Under the pieces are notes generated by a model. It was not told the DNA's origin. It did not search any database and was given only the letters and a program-made list of their open reading frames with translations. From Vreelandella boliviensis LC1 (GTDB lineage Bacteria > Pseudomonadota > Gammaproteobacteria > Pseudomonadales > Halomonadaceae): a stretch of DNA of 64,000 nucleotides. Shown piece after piece: positions 19,848 through 27,987 of this stretch. The position numbers and the translations under genes are program-made. Where the stretch lies: positions 1,408,175 to 1,472,174 of the forward strand of contig NZ_JH393257.1 in assembly GCF_000236035.1 (NCBI RefSeq). The letters run 5' to 3'. Within the stretch, counting starts at the first letter, position 1; each line of letters begins with the position of its first letter.

Positions 19848-19902
19848 GCGGGCCCTCACTTGGCAACGTTCTTGGCAACGTTTGCTAGCTGAGGGAACCC
19901 GC
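19848..19902 (+). other. Imperfect hairpin with a direct repeat in the dsbA upstream region
   Basis: GCGGG-c-CCTCA at 19848-19858 can pair with TGAGG-gaa-CCCGC at 19890-19902. The loop contains a direct repeat of TTGGCAACGT (19860-19869 and 19872-19881). There is no T-tract, so it is not a clear terminator. It could act in the dsbA leader. Confidence 0.3.
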
Positions 19903-19952
19903 TAATGTATCTACGGTCTCACTTCTCGCTTACCCATGGAGAGACTTTTAAG

Positions 19953-20603
19953 ATGTCTAAAACGCAAGCGATGTTAAAAACGCTAATGGTCGCACTGGCC
20001 GGTTTGGGGCTTTCAGCGGTAGTGAGTGCCCAGGAAGTGGTTGAAGGCCAGCACTATGAGCTGTTTGAGTCTCCCGTAGAGACCCACGCTGATGAAGGGA
20101 AAATAGCCGTTACCGAAGTGTTTTGGTTTGGCTGCCCTCACTGCTACCGCCTGCAAACACCGGTCAACGAGTGGTACGAGACATTGGACGACGACGTTAG
20201 CGTAGAGCATATGCCTGCCACGATGGGCGGTGATTGGAACACCCACGCTACAGCGTTCTATGCAGCTGAATCGCTGGGCATCGAAGATGAGCTACACGCC
20301 GACTTCTTTAATGCCATCCATCAGGAAAATCAGTCGCTCACAGAGCCCGATGAAATTGCTGCGTTTTTCGCCAACTATGGCGTTAGTGAAGAAGAGGCCA
20401 AACAAGCGCTGACCGACTTTAGTGTCCGCAGCGAAGTGAATGAAGCCAACAACCGCATGCGTGAAATGAAGTTGATGGGTGTACCTGCATTGGTGATTGA
20501 TGGTCGTTTTCTGGTAACGCCAAGTTCAGCTGGCAGCCTGGAAAACATGCCGAAAATCGCTGAAGCGTTGGTCGAGCAGGTGCGTGCTGAGCGCGCGGAA
20601 TAA
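19953..20603 (+). CDS. dsbA: Thiol:disulfide interchange protein DsbA
   Basis: Periplasmic oxidase that inserts disulfides into exported proteins. A 216-residue precursor with a signal peptide (about 1-26, ending SAVVSAQ), thioredoxin-fold active site C61-P-H-C64 in FWFGCPHCYRL, and the cis-Pro loop MGVPALVIDG. The start at 19953 follows GGAGAG; a longer frame from 19905 would spoil the signal peptide. The CPHC pair is the strongly oxidising DsbA type. The EEP-family hydrolase gene follows 2 nt downstream. Confidence 0.95.
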   Translation: MSKTQAMLKTLMVALAGLGLSAVVSAQEVVEGQHYELFESPVETHADEGKIAVTEVFWFGCPHCYRLQTPVNEWYETLDDDVSVEHMPATMGGDWNTHATAFYAAESLGIEDELHADFFNAIHQENQSLTEPDEIAAFFANYGVSEEEAKQALTDFSVRSEVNEANNRMREMKLMGVPALVIDGRFLVTPSSAGSLENMPKIAEALVEQVRAERAE

Positions 20604-20605
20604 CC

Positions 20606-21442
20606 GTGTTACGTGAAGCGAGAGAGCGTGATGATACAGCGATAATCGGCCCACGCTCGACGCTGTTTGAAGATGGGCACTTGCGTTTGCTGACCTTTAA
20701 TTTGCAGGTGGGCATCCAGACTTCGGCGTATCATCACTATCTCACACGCAGCTGGCAGCACCTGCTGCCGCACCCGCGTCGCCAAAAGCGGCTGGATGTG
20801 ATGGGTGAAGTGCTGAGCAAGTTTGACGTTGTGGGGCTCCAAGAGGTCGATGGCGGCAGTTTTCGCTCAAGCCGCGTCAACCAAGTGGAGTATCTCGCTG
20901 CCAAAGCGGGGTTTCCCCACCATGTTCAGCAGCTCAACCGGAATCTGGGCCGCATCGCTCAGCACAGTAACGGTTTACTCTCGCGTTTGGTGCCTAGCCA
21001 AATAGAAGAGCACCGTTTGCCAGGCGCGATGCCTGGTCGCGGAGCCATCCACGCACGCTTTGGTGAAGGGCCGGATGCGCTGCATATATTTGTTGCCCAC
21101 CTGGCGCTAAGCCATCGTGGCCGGGTGCGTCAGCTCAACTATTTAAGCGAGATTATCCAGCCTCTGCGCCACGTGGTGGTAATGGGGGATCTCAACTGCA
21201 CCCCTGACCAGTTGCATGCTCATGAGCGTTTTAGTGCGTCGCTACCGCTGCACCCGGTTAAACCCTTACTCAGTTACCCCTCCTGGCAGCCCCGCCATGC
21301 GCTGGATCATATCCTGTTGTCGCAATCGTTAGAGGCCGCAGAAGTGCGGGTATTAGATAACCTGTTCTCTGACCACCTACCGATCGCTGTCGATCTACCC
21401 TTGCCCGAAGCTTGCTTAGCGGCAATTCGCCCAAGCGTTTAA
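20606..21442 (+). CDS. Endonuclease/exonuclease/phosphatase (EEP) family hydrolase
   Basis: A 278-residue EEP-superfamily protein. The metal-dependent core is visible in order: Asn in LLTFNLQVG, Glu in VGLQEVDGG, SNGLLSR, Asp/Asn in VVMGDLNCTP, and the terminal Asp-His pair in FSDHLPIAVDL. There is no signal peptide. The start is GTG at 20606, 2 nt after dsbA, so they are probably co-transcribed. The substrate (phosphodiester, lipid or nucleic acid) cannot be told from sequence. Confidence 0.85.
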   Translation: MLREARERDDTAIIGPRSTLFEDGHLRLLTFNLQVGIQTSAYHHYLTRSWQHLLPHPRRQKRLDVMGEVLSKFDVVGLQEVDGGSFRSSRVNQVEYLAAKAGFPHHVQQLNRNLGRIAQHSNGLLSRLVPSQIEEHRLPGAMPGRGAIHARFGEGPDALHIFVAHLALSHRGRVRQLNYLSEIIQPLRHVVVMGDLNCTPDQLHAHERFSASLPLHPVKPLLSYPSWQPRHALDHILLSQSLEAAEVRVLDNLFSDHLPIAVDLPLPEACLAAIRPSV

Positions 21443-21544
21443 TAATAAGCACGCTGTGCAGCGTGTGGGCGCTGCATTGTCCGCGTATATGCGCTATTGT
21501 CTGGGGCGCTGACACCCCTTAGCCGTTTTACGCGAGACACTCCC

Positions 21545-22105
21545 ATGTCGGACACAACACAACTACCTGCATTTATTGGTGCGCTGGACCGCGCTTCAGA
21601 GTGGTTCGGACGTACCCTTGCGTGGCTGATCATCATTATGATGTTGATTCAGTTCGCGATTGTACTGCTTCGTTATGCCTTCAGTGTGAACAGCATTTTT
21701 ATGCAAGAGCTAGTGATGTATATGCACGCCAGTGTCTTTATGCTTGCGGCCGCCTATACGTTTCGCCACGACGGCCACGTGCGGGTTGATATTTTCTATC
21801 GAGGCATGACCCCGCGCCGCCAAGCGTTAATCAATGTCGTGGGCATTATTACGCTACTGATTCCGGTGATGATCTTTATCATTGCTTCTAGCCTAGGCTA
21901 CGTCGCTAATTCCTGGCGTATCCTGGAAAGCTCCCCTGATTACGGCGGTATTCCGGCCGTGTATGCACTGAAAACCTTAATACCGCTGTTTGCCGTGCTG
22001 ATGATCGTACAAGGCGTGATTGAGATTGTGCGCAATGGCTACGTGATGGCCGGGCGGATAGTACCGTCTGCTGCTGGTGGCAATCATCTTGAGGAGCGTG
22101 TTTGA
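21545..22105 (+). CDS. TRAP transporter small permease (DctQ family)
   Basis: A 186-residue membrane protein with four hydrophobic helices (about 26-48, 56-78, 100-124, 145-166), the four-helix layout of DctQ subunits. The start at 21545 (MSDTTQL) is preferred to an in-frame upstream start at 21497. Its TGA shares a base with the ATG of the large permease gene. With the next two genes it forms one TRAP system. Confidence 0.9.
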   Translation: MSDTTQLPAFIGALDRASEWFGRTLAWLIIIMMLIQFAIVLLRYAFSVNSIFMQELVMYMHASVFMLAAAYTFRHDGHVRVDIFYRGMTPRRQALINVVGIITLLIPVMIFIIASSLGYVANSWRILESSPDYGGIPAVYALKTLIPLFAVLMIVQGVIEIVRNGYVMAGRIVPSAAGGNHLEERV

Positions 22106-23508
22106 TGCTGGAATTCATGCCGATTATTTTATTTGCCGTTATATGCATTGTGTTGATGTTCGGCTTTCCCGTAGCACTCTCGCTGGCAGGCACGGCGCTG
22201 CTGTTTGCCGGTATGGGGCTGGGTCTGGAAGCGATAGGTATCGACGCCAACTTTGATAGTGGCTATCTCGCCGCATTGCCCAATCGGCTCTACGGCATTA
22301 TGACCAACCAAACACTGTTAGCGGTGCCACTATTTGTGTTGATGGGCGTGTTGCTGGAAAAATCCAAAGTGGCTGAGACACTGTTAGATGCCATGGCCCT
22401 GCTGTTTGGCGCCATGCGCGGTGGTTTGGGTATTTCGGTGACGCTGGTGGGTATGTTGATGGCTGCCTCTACCGGTATTGTGGGGGCTACGGTGGTCACT
22501 ATGGGGCTGATGTCGCTACCCACCATGCTAAAGCGTGGCTATAGCACGTCACTGGCGACCGGCACTATCTGTGCTACCGGCACGCTGGGGCAGATTATTC
22601 CGCCTTCCATTGCCCTGGTACTGCTTGGTGATGTGCTGTCATCGGCGTATCAGCAAGCGCAGTTGGATATGGGAATTTTTAGCCCTAAAACAGTCTCTGT
22701 TGGCGACCTGTTTATGGGCGCGCTTGTGCCTGGGTTATTGCTGGTCGTGATGTATATGATTTACGTGGCCCTGGTGGCGTGGTTGCGCCCGCACATGGCG
22801 CCTGCTGCCGACCGCGAAGAGTTAATGGCTGAGCTTGGCCATACCTCGGGAATTGGCATGCTGCTGCTCAAAGGACTGGTGCCCCCCGTGGTGCTGATTG
22901 TGGCGGTATTAGGCTCGATTCTAAGCGGTTTTGCCACGCCCACAGAGGCCTCTGCGGTAGGCGCCTTTGGTGCTCTGGTGTTGGCACTGGCTTATCGTCA
23001 GCTCGATTGGGCGACTCTGAAAGACGTGCTGCGCTCGACCACTCATGTCACCACCATGGTGTTTATGATCCTGATTGGTGCAGCGCTGTTTTCGCTGGTC
23101 TTTCGTGCCTACGGCGGTGAACACATGGTGACCGAGCTGTTCGAGGGTATGCCCGGCGGCGTGTTGGGCGCCACGATCATCGTCATGCTGGTTATCTTCC
23201 TGCTCGGCTTTATTCTCGACTTTATCGAAATCACCTTTGTGGTGGTGCCGATCGTCGGGCCGATTCTGCTCGCCATGGGGCTTGACCCGATTTGGCTGGG
23301 CATCATGATCGCGATAAACCTGCAAACGTCATTCTTAACGCCACCGTTTGGCTTCGCGCTGTTCTACCTGCGCGGTGTGGCGCCGCCGTCTGTGTCTACG
23401 TCGGCTATTTACCGCGGCGTTATCCCGTTTATCCTGATGCAACTGGGTATGTTGCTCATGTTGAGTTTCTTCCCGCAGCTAGCAACATGGCTTCCCGGTC
23501 AGTTTTAG
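22105..23508 (+). CDS. TRAP transporter large permease (DctM family)
   Basis: A 467-residue, about 12-helix permease of the DctM/ion-transporter superfamily that couples Na+ entry to solute uptake. Typical segments include GLGISVTLVGMLMAASTGIVGATVVTMGLM, here recognised by its parts GIVGATVV and MLKRGYS, then GTLGQIIPPSI, FATPTEASAVGAFGALV, and LQTSFLTPPFGFALFYLRGVAPP. The start follows GAGGAGCG and overlaps the small subunit gene. The member with PPFGFALFYLRG is the type seen in TakM-like and related systems. Confidence 0.92.
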   Translation: MLEFMPIILFAVICIVLMFGFPVALSLAGTALLFAGMGLGLEAIGIDANFDSGYLAALPNRLYGIMTNQTLLAVPLFVLMGVLLEKSKVAETLLDAMALLFGAMRGGLGISVTLVGMLMAASTGIVGATVVTMGLMSLPTMLKRGYSTSLATGTICATGTLGQIIPPSIALVLLGDVLSSAYQQAQLDMGIFSPKTVSVGDLFMGALVPGLLLVVMYMIYVALVAWLRPHMAPAADREELMAELGHTSGIGMLLLKGLVPPVVLIVAVLGSILSGFATPTEASAVGAFGALVLALAYRQLDWATLKDVLRSTTHVTTMVFMILIGAALFSLVFRAYGGEHMVTELFEGMPGGVLGATIIVMLVIFLLGFILDFIEITFVVVPIVGPILLAMGLDPIWLGIMIAINLQTSFLTPPFGFALFYLRGVAPPSVSTSAIYRGVIPFILMQLGMLLMLSFFPQLATWLPGQF

Positions 23509-23623
23509 TAAATGTGCGATTAGTTGATGCATGGTTAGTTGAAAAACAATGCAGCTATCAACGGATATATGTGGCAACCTAATTAAAAAAGCAGTAAATA
23601 GCCATGAATGGCCTGTAGCAAAA

Positions 23624-23646
23624 CGCCTAGTGTTCTACGCTAGGCG
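23624..23646 (+). other. Intercistronic hairpin between TRAP permease and binding-protein genes
   Basis: CGCCTAG (23624-23630) and CTAGGCG (23640-23646) form a 7-bp stem with a 9-nt loop inside the 189-nt gap between the permease and binding-protein genes. No T-tract follows. It might stabilise a processed binding-protein transcript or mark a separate promoter region. Confidence 0.35.
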
Positions 23647-23697
23647 GGGTATTCCCTATTCAATAATAGTAATAATAGAAAGTAAGAGGGTTATTGT

Positions 23698-24810
23698 ATG
23701 AAAGCCAAAACACTCCCAGTCGCCATTGCCATGACGACCGCACTTTCCGCCAGTTTGCTGGTGGTCTCTAGCTTTGATAATCACGCCCAGGCACAAGAAG
23801 ATGAGTTCCGGTGGAAAATGGTCACCTCCTGGCCGAAAAATTTCCCAGGTGTTGGTCAAGGCCCCGAGCGCCTATCGCAACTGGTCGACGAAATGTCTGA
23901 TGGTCGTCTGACCATTGAAGTCTTCGGTGCTGGTCAGTTGGTGCCGGGGTTTGAGGTGTTTGACGCCGTTGCCGACGGCACCGCTGAACTAGGCCACTCC
24001 GCCTCCTACTATTGGAAGGGCAAGGCCCCTGCTGCACAGTTCTTCGCCGCCGTGCCGTTTGGTATGAACGCCCAAGAAATGAACGCATGGCTGAGCTATG
24101 GCGGCGGTATGGAGCTGTGGAACGAGCTTTACGATGATTTCGGCGTCGACGTGATGGTGGCTGGTGCCTCAGGCGTTCAGATGGGCGGCTGGTACAACAA
24201 AGAGATTAACTCGGTTGACGACCTAAACGGTCTGAAAATGCGGATGCCTGGCTTAGGTGGCGAAGTAATGAGCCGCATGGGCGTGGCGATTGTGAACATG
24301 CCGGGTGGGGAAATCTTTACCTCGCTGCAGTCGGGTGCGATTGACGCAACAGAGTGGATTGGTCCTTACAATGACCTGGCATTTGGCCTGCATCAAGCCG
24401 CCGACTATTACTACTATCCAGGCTGGCACGAGCCGACAGTAATGTTCGAGGCGATCGTTAACGAAGAGGCTTTCGCGGAGCTGCCAGCGGATCTGCAGGC
24501 GATCCTGCGAACCGCTATTAGTGACATTAATCAAAGCGTACTGGATGAGTACACCGCGCGTAACAACGATGCGCTGGAAACCCTGGTCAACGAGCATGAA
24601 GTCGAGTTACGTCGAATTCCTGACGACGTACTGGCCCAGGCGCGTGAGCATTCGGCTGATGTGGTTGCAGAGTTGGCGGAATCGAGCGAATTAGCCACGC
24701 GTATCTATGACTCTTATCAAGCGTTCCAGGAAAAAGTTGTGGATTACCACGCCATCTCCGAGCAGGCGTACTACAACGCCCGCAACCCGGAAGGTGACAC
24801 CGCTCAATAG
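23698..24810 (+). CDS. TRAP transporter substrate-binding protein, TakP (2-oxo acid) type
   Basis: A 370-residue periplasmic binding protein with a signal peptide (about 1-32, ending HAQAQ). The mature start FRWKMVTSWPKNFPGVG and the segment SGVQMGGWYNKEI are typical of the TakP branch, whose Rhodobacter member binds pyruvate and other 2-oxo acids with Na+. R182 in MRMPGLGG is at the place of the carboxylate-binding Arg of TRAP binding proteins. Gene order is small permease, large permease, binding protein. The ligand is inferred from the family branch; lactate or mannonate-like acids are alternatives. Confidence 0.88.
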   Translation: MKAKTLPVAIAMTTALSASLLVVSSFDNHAQAQEDEFRWKMVTSWPKNFPGVGQGPERLSQLVDEMSDGRLTIEVFGAGQLVPGFEVFDAVADGTAELGHSASYYWKGKAPAAQFFAAVPFGMNAQEMNAWLSYGGGMELWNELYDDFGVDVMVAGASGVQMGGWYNKEINSVDDLNGLKMRMPGLGGEVMSRMGVAIVNMPGGEIFTSLQSGAIDATEWIGPYNDLAFGLHQAADYYYYPGWHEPTVMFEAIVNEEAFAELPADLQAILRTAISDINQSVLDEYTARNNDALETLVNEHEVELRRIPDDVLAQAREHSADVVAELAESSELATRIYDSYQAFQEKVVDYHAISEQAYYNARNPEGDTAQ

Positions 24811-24840
24811 TTTGCCGTGTTCAACGTACACGAACGCAAT

Positions 24841-24862
24841 GGCCGCCTGCGGGCGGCTTTTG
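24841..24862 (+). terminator. Intrinsic terminator after the TakP-type TRAP operon
   Basis: GCCGCC (24842-24847) and GGCGGC (24852-24857) form a GC-rich stem with a TGCG loop, followed by TTTTGTG. It lies 32 nt after the binding-protein stop codon. Confidence 0.75.
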
Positions 24863-24979
24863 TGTGGCTGGCAGGTACGTTTTCGGCAGCATAAGGCGCG
24901 CAGCTTGGGTATCCTAGTGGGTATCTTAAAAGCAGACGCACAGTGGCGTTTGTTGCCGATTTTGCCGTGAAGGAGCCCC

Positions 24980-25810
24980 ATGTCTACCCATTCCCGTCTT
25001 CGCAATGTGCTTACTATCGCCGGCTCCGACCCCTCGGGGGGCGCGGGGCTGCAAGGTGATCTGAAAACCTTTTCAGCCCTCGGCGTTTACGGCACCAACG
25101 TGATTACCGCGGTGATTGCCCAAAACACCTGCGGCGTGGCCTCGGTGCATCCCGTCTCTCCCCAGGCCATTCGCGAGCAGTTGGAACATCTGCTGGATGA
25201 TGTGGCGATAGAGGCGGTTAAAATTGGCATGGTGGCCAGCCGCGAGGTCGCCGAGGTGATCGCCGATGTGCTGCGTCAGCGCCGCCCACGCTGGATTGTG
25301 CTCGACCCAGTAATGGTCGCTAAGAGCGGCGATATCTTGGTCGACGATGAAGGCATTCGCGCCGTGCGCGATATTCTCGTGCCTCTGGCCGATGTGATCA
25401 CCCCTAATTTGCCGGAAGCTGCAGTATTGCTCGACACGCCGTCACCTACTAGTTTAGATGCCATGGAAGCGATGCTGCCGGGGTTAACGCAATTGGGCGC
25501 GCCCTATGTGGTGTTGAAAGGCGGCCATCTGCGTGGGGCAACCTGCCCGGATCTGCTAGCAACTCCCAATGGCCATGAGTGGTTACCCGCTTCGCGCATC
25601 GATACCGATAATTTGCACGGTACCGGCTGGGCGCTCTCCTCGGCGATTGCCGCCTGCCTAGCGAAGCTACCAGAGGATGCCGACGTGGATGCCCCGGTAG
25701 GCGCCATCAGCGATGCCAAGCAGTGGTTGCATGCGGCCTTAGAGGCGAGCGTGCGCTTAAGTGTGGGAAAAGGACGTGGGCCGGTGCACCATTTTCACGC
25801 TTGGTGGTGA
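24980..25810 (+). CDS. thiD: Hydroxymethylpyrimidine/phosphomethylpyrimidine kinase
   Basis: Phosphorylates HMP and HMP-P for the pyrimidine half of thiamine. The 276-residue ribokinase-fold protein has IAGSDPSGGAGLQGDLKTFSALG, VKIGMVAS, VLDPVMVAKSGD, TPNLPEA and LKGGHL. The anion-hole/catalytic loop, usually HGTGCTLSSAI in this family, reads HGTGWALSSAI, so Trp217 replaces the conserved Cys. Otherwise it is full length. It has its own ribosome site (AAGGAG). No thiE is adjacent; thiS-thiG lie 22 kb away. No TPP riboswitch is seen upstream. Confidence 0.9.
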   Translation: MSTHSRLRNVLTIAGSDPSGGAGLQGDLKTFSALGVYGTNVITAVIAQNTCGVASVHPVSPQAIREQLEHLLDDVAIEAVKIGMVASREVAEVIADVLRQRRPRWIVLDPVMVAKSGDILVDDEGIRAVRDILVPLADVITPNLPEAAVLLDTPSPTSLDAMEAMLPGLTQLGAPYVVLKGGHLRGATCPDLLATPNGHEWLPASRIDTDNLHGTGWALSSAIAACLAKLPEDADVDAPVGAISDAKQWLHAALEASVRLSVGKGRGPVHHFHAWW

Positions 25811-25937
25811 TGTTGTCTTCTGCCCAGTGGCATTTGGGCAACAGATAGCTTGCGAGAATGGGCATTACAAACCATGCTAAGAAGTGTTTGCTTAACGGCT
25901 TGTAAGGCTGAGTTGCTCAGCCGAGGAGCTTTTTGCC

Positions 25938-26783
25938 ATGCCTCGCACTATCCTGTTTGCCACTGATCTTTCCGCAGACAATCGTGCCGCTTTTGCGCGG
26001 GCGTTACGTTTGGCCTATGCCCAGGGTGTTCAACTAGACGTTCTGCACGTGTTGGATCCTTATCTCCCGCGGCGTGTGCTACTTGATGTTGAGAGCGCTG
26101 TGGTGGAAGACATCACCACCATGTTGACGGATCTACGCGAAGACTACGCCCTTGAGGCGCCGAAAACGTTGATCCAAACCGTGACCGGCTCGCCTCATGT
26201 TGAAATCGTCCGCGAGGCCCATGAGCGCAACGCCGAGTTGATTGTGCTGGGCATGCATCGCAAGCGCGGGCAAAAAGACCTGCTGGCGGGTACCACCACA
26301 ATGCGCGTGCTGCGCAGCGCGCCATGCCCTGTCGTTGTCTCTTCTCACCAGCCGACCCAGCCCTGGCAGCATATCCTGGTGCCTATCGATTTTTCGCTGA
26401 CGGCGCGACATACCTTGAAAGAGGCGCTAATCCGCTTTCCTGAAGCCACGCTTACCCTGCTGCATGCCTGGACACTGCCCGGCGAACGCGAGTTGGGTTC
26501 GCAAGCCTATTACGCCCACTGGCGTGAACATGAAGTGCAGCGCCTGCGCGAACAGTTGAGCAACGAAGTCGATAGTCTGATGCGCGAGTTAGAGGGAGTG
26601 CCCGATGTTGAGTTGGTGCTAGAACAAGGCACGCCCTGCGATGTGCTGCAGGCGTATATGAAGCGCCACTCCCCCGATCTCGTGATGATCGGCAGTCGTG
26701 GGCAGCCCCACCACACCAGCCAACTAACCGAGATGCTGCTGTGTGAACCGCACTGCGATCTAATGCTCTGCCGCGCTTGGTAA
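25938..26783 (+). CDS. Tandem-domain universal stress protein (UspA family)
   Basis: A 281-residue protein made of two Usp domains. Domain 1 (about 1-142) begins RTILFATDLSADNRAAF and ends with GMHRKRGQ...AGTTTMRVLRSAPCPVVV, close to the ATP-binding G-x2-G-x9-G-S/T pattern. Domain 2 (about 146-281) begins HILVPIDFSLTARHTL and ends IGSRGQPHHTSQLTEMLLCEPHC, where the nucleotide motif is degenerate. Probably cytoplasmic and stress-linked. It appears monocistronic. Confidence 0.9.
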   Translation: MPRTILFATDLSADNRAAFARALRLAYAQGVQLDVLHVLDPYLPRRVLLDVESAVVEDITTMLTDLREDYALEAPKTLIQTVTGSPHVEIVREAHERNAELIVLGMHRKRGQKDLLAGTTTMRVLRSAPCPVVVSSHQPTQPWQHILVPIDFSLTARHTLKEALIRFPEATLTLLHAWTLPGERELGSQAYYAHWREHEVQRLREQLSNEVDSLMRELEGVPDVELVLEQGTPCDVLQAYMKRHSPDLVMIGSRGQPHHTSQLTEMLLCEPHCDLMLCRAW

Positions 26784-26806
26784 GCGGGCACTATTTATTC
26801 AACAGG

Positions 26807-26852
26807 GTACGGGTAATTCAATAGTGTACGGGCAGTAATGGATGTTGTACGG
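26807..26852 (+). repeat. Three GTACGG direct repeats upstream of the chalcone-isomerase-like gene
   Basis: GTACGG occurs at 26807-26812, 26826-26831 and 26847-26852, starts 19 and 21 nt apart, so all three face roughly the same side of the helix. The last ends about 50 nt before the ATG at 26906. Operator function is inferred from spacing only. Confidence 0.35.
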
Positions 26853-26905
26853 AACCTTTATTTGGCGCAATGGTATGTATAGTTATGCTGCCAGGAGGAG
26901 GTTCT

Positions 26906-27490
26906 ATGCCCACATGCTTATTAGGCGCTAGGCGCGCCGTACAAATATTATTGCTGTTAAGCGGCCTATTGCTAATGCCTTGGGCGATGGCCAGCAGTGT
27001 GACTGAGAAAGGCGAAGCGTTTGAGCGCACGGTAGAGGAGCACGGCCAGCGCTATAGTCTTATCGGTAGCGGTGTGTTTCGTTACATGATTTGGACTGCC
27101 TACGCGGGCGCCTATTATCAAGCGGCAGGTAAAACGCAGCCGCAGCCGTTGGATGACCTGCCACGGCGCCTGGAACTTGCCTATTTTCACGCCATCGACG
27201 CCCCGGACTTCGCCGAAGCCACCACAGAAAGCCTTAAGAAGAGCCTCACTGCTTATGAGTATTCGCAGCTAGAAGCAGATATTAACGCTTTTAATCGAAG
27301 CTATCAGGACGTCGAGCCGCAAGATCGTTATGTGCTGAGTTGGGACGGTGATGCTTTGCGCCTGGCGCTCAATGGCGAAACGCTATTTGAGGGCGGTAAC
27401 GCAGAATTGGCCAGCGCCATGTTTGGTATATGGCTGGGCGAGCGGCCTCTGAATGACGACTTCCGCGATGCGCTGCTAGGGAAAAACTAA
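26906..27490 (+). CDS. Chalcone isomerase-like periplasmic protein
   Basis: A 194-residue protein with a hydrophobic signal peptide (about 1-30, ending PWAMAS) and a chalcone-isomerase-like domain: [41 protein letters not shown], and [20 protein letters not shown] at the end. Bacterial members are of unknown function, and no flavonoid substrate is implied. The ATG at 26906 has a strong AGGAGGAGG; a start at 26870 is disfavoured. dtd follows 44 nt downstream. Confidence 0.82.
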   Translation: MPTCLLGARRAVQILLLLSGLLLMPWAMASSVTEKGEAFERTVEEHGQRYSLIGSGVFRYMIWTAYAGAYYQAAGKTQPQPLDDLPRRLELAYFHAIDAPDFAEATTESLKKSLTAYEYSQLEADINAFNRSYQDVEPQDRYVLSWDGDALRLALNGETLFEGGNAELASAMFGIWLGERPLNDDFRDALLGKN

Positions 27491-27534
27491 CAAGCGGTCG
27501 TTATAATGGCCGTTTGTCAGTTCGGAGAAGCTTT

Positions 27535-27972
27535 GTGAAGGCACTCATTCAGCGCGTTAAGCGCGCCAGCGTGGAAGTAGATGGTGATATCGTCGCAAGT
27601 ATCGACCACGGGCTGCTGGCGCTGGTAGGGGTGGAGAAGCACGATGACGTGGCCAGCGTTGAAAGGCTGCTGCACAAACTCCTCCACTACCGGGTATTCA
27701 GCGACGCCGACGGCAAGATGAATCACAACCTGCAGCAGGTGAACGGTGGCTTGCTGCTCGTCTCCCAGTTCACCCTGGCGGCGGATACCCGTAAAGGGCT
27801 ACGGCCCAGCTTCTCCAGCGCTGCTCCTCCAGCCCAGGGTGAAGAGATGTTTAACTTGCTGGTTGCACAAGCTCGCACTGCCTGGCCGCATGTCGCCACC
27901 GGTGAATTTGGCGCCGATATGCAGGTAGCGCTAATCAACGATGGCCCGGTAACGTTTTTGCTCGAAAGTTAG
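27535..27972 (+). CDS. dtd: D-aminoacyl-tRNA deacylase
   Basis: Removes D-amino acids wrongly attached to tRNA. The 145-residue protein starts [17 protein letters not shown] and has [23 protein letters not shown] with the catalytic Thr region, plus the cross-subunit Gly-cisPro segment near the end ([11 protein letters not shown]). The GTG at 27535, 7 nt after GGAG, is the family start; the frame can be opened at a TTG at 27514 but without support. Confidence 0.94.
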   Translation: MKALIQRVKRASVEVDGDIVASIDHGLLALVGVEKHDDVASVERLLHKLLHYRVFSDADGKMNHNLQQVNGGLLLVSQFTLAADTRKGLRPSFSSAAPPAQGEEMFNLLVAQARTAWPHVATGEFGADMQVALINDGPVTFLLES

Positions 27973-27987
27973 CCCGGTTCTCGAGGA

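Noticed and set aside
24811..24979. Possible TPP riboswitch before thiD, or before thiS at 47927-48063.
   Set aside because: The CTGAGA and downstream THI-box elements are not present in either leader.
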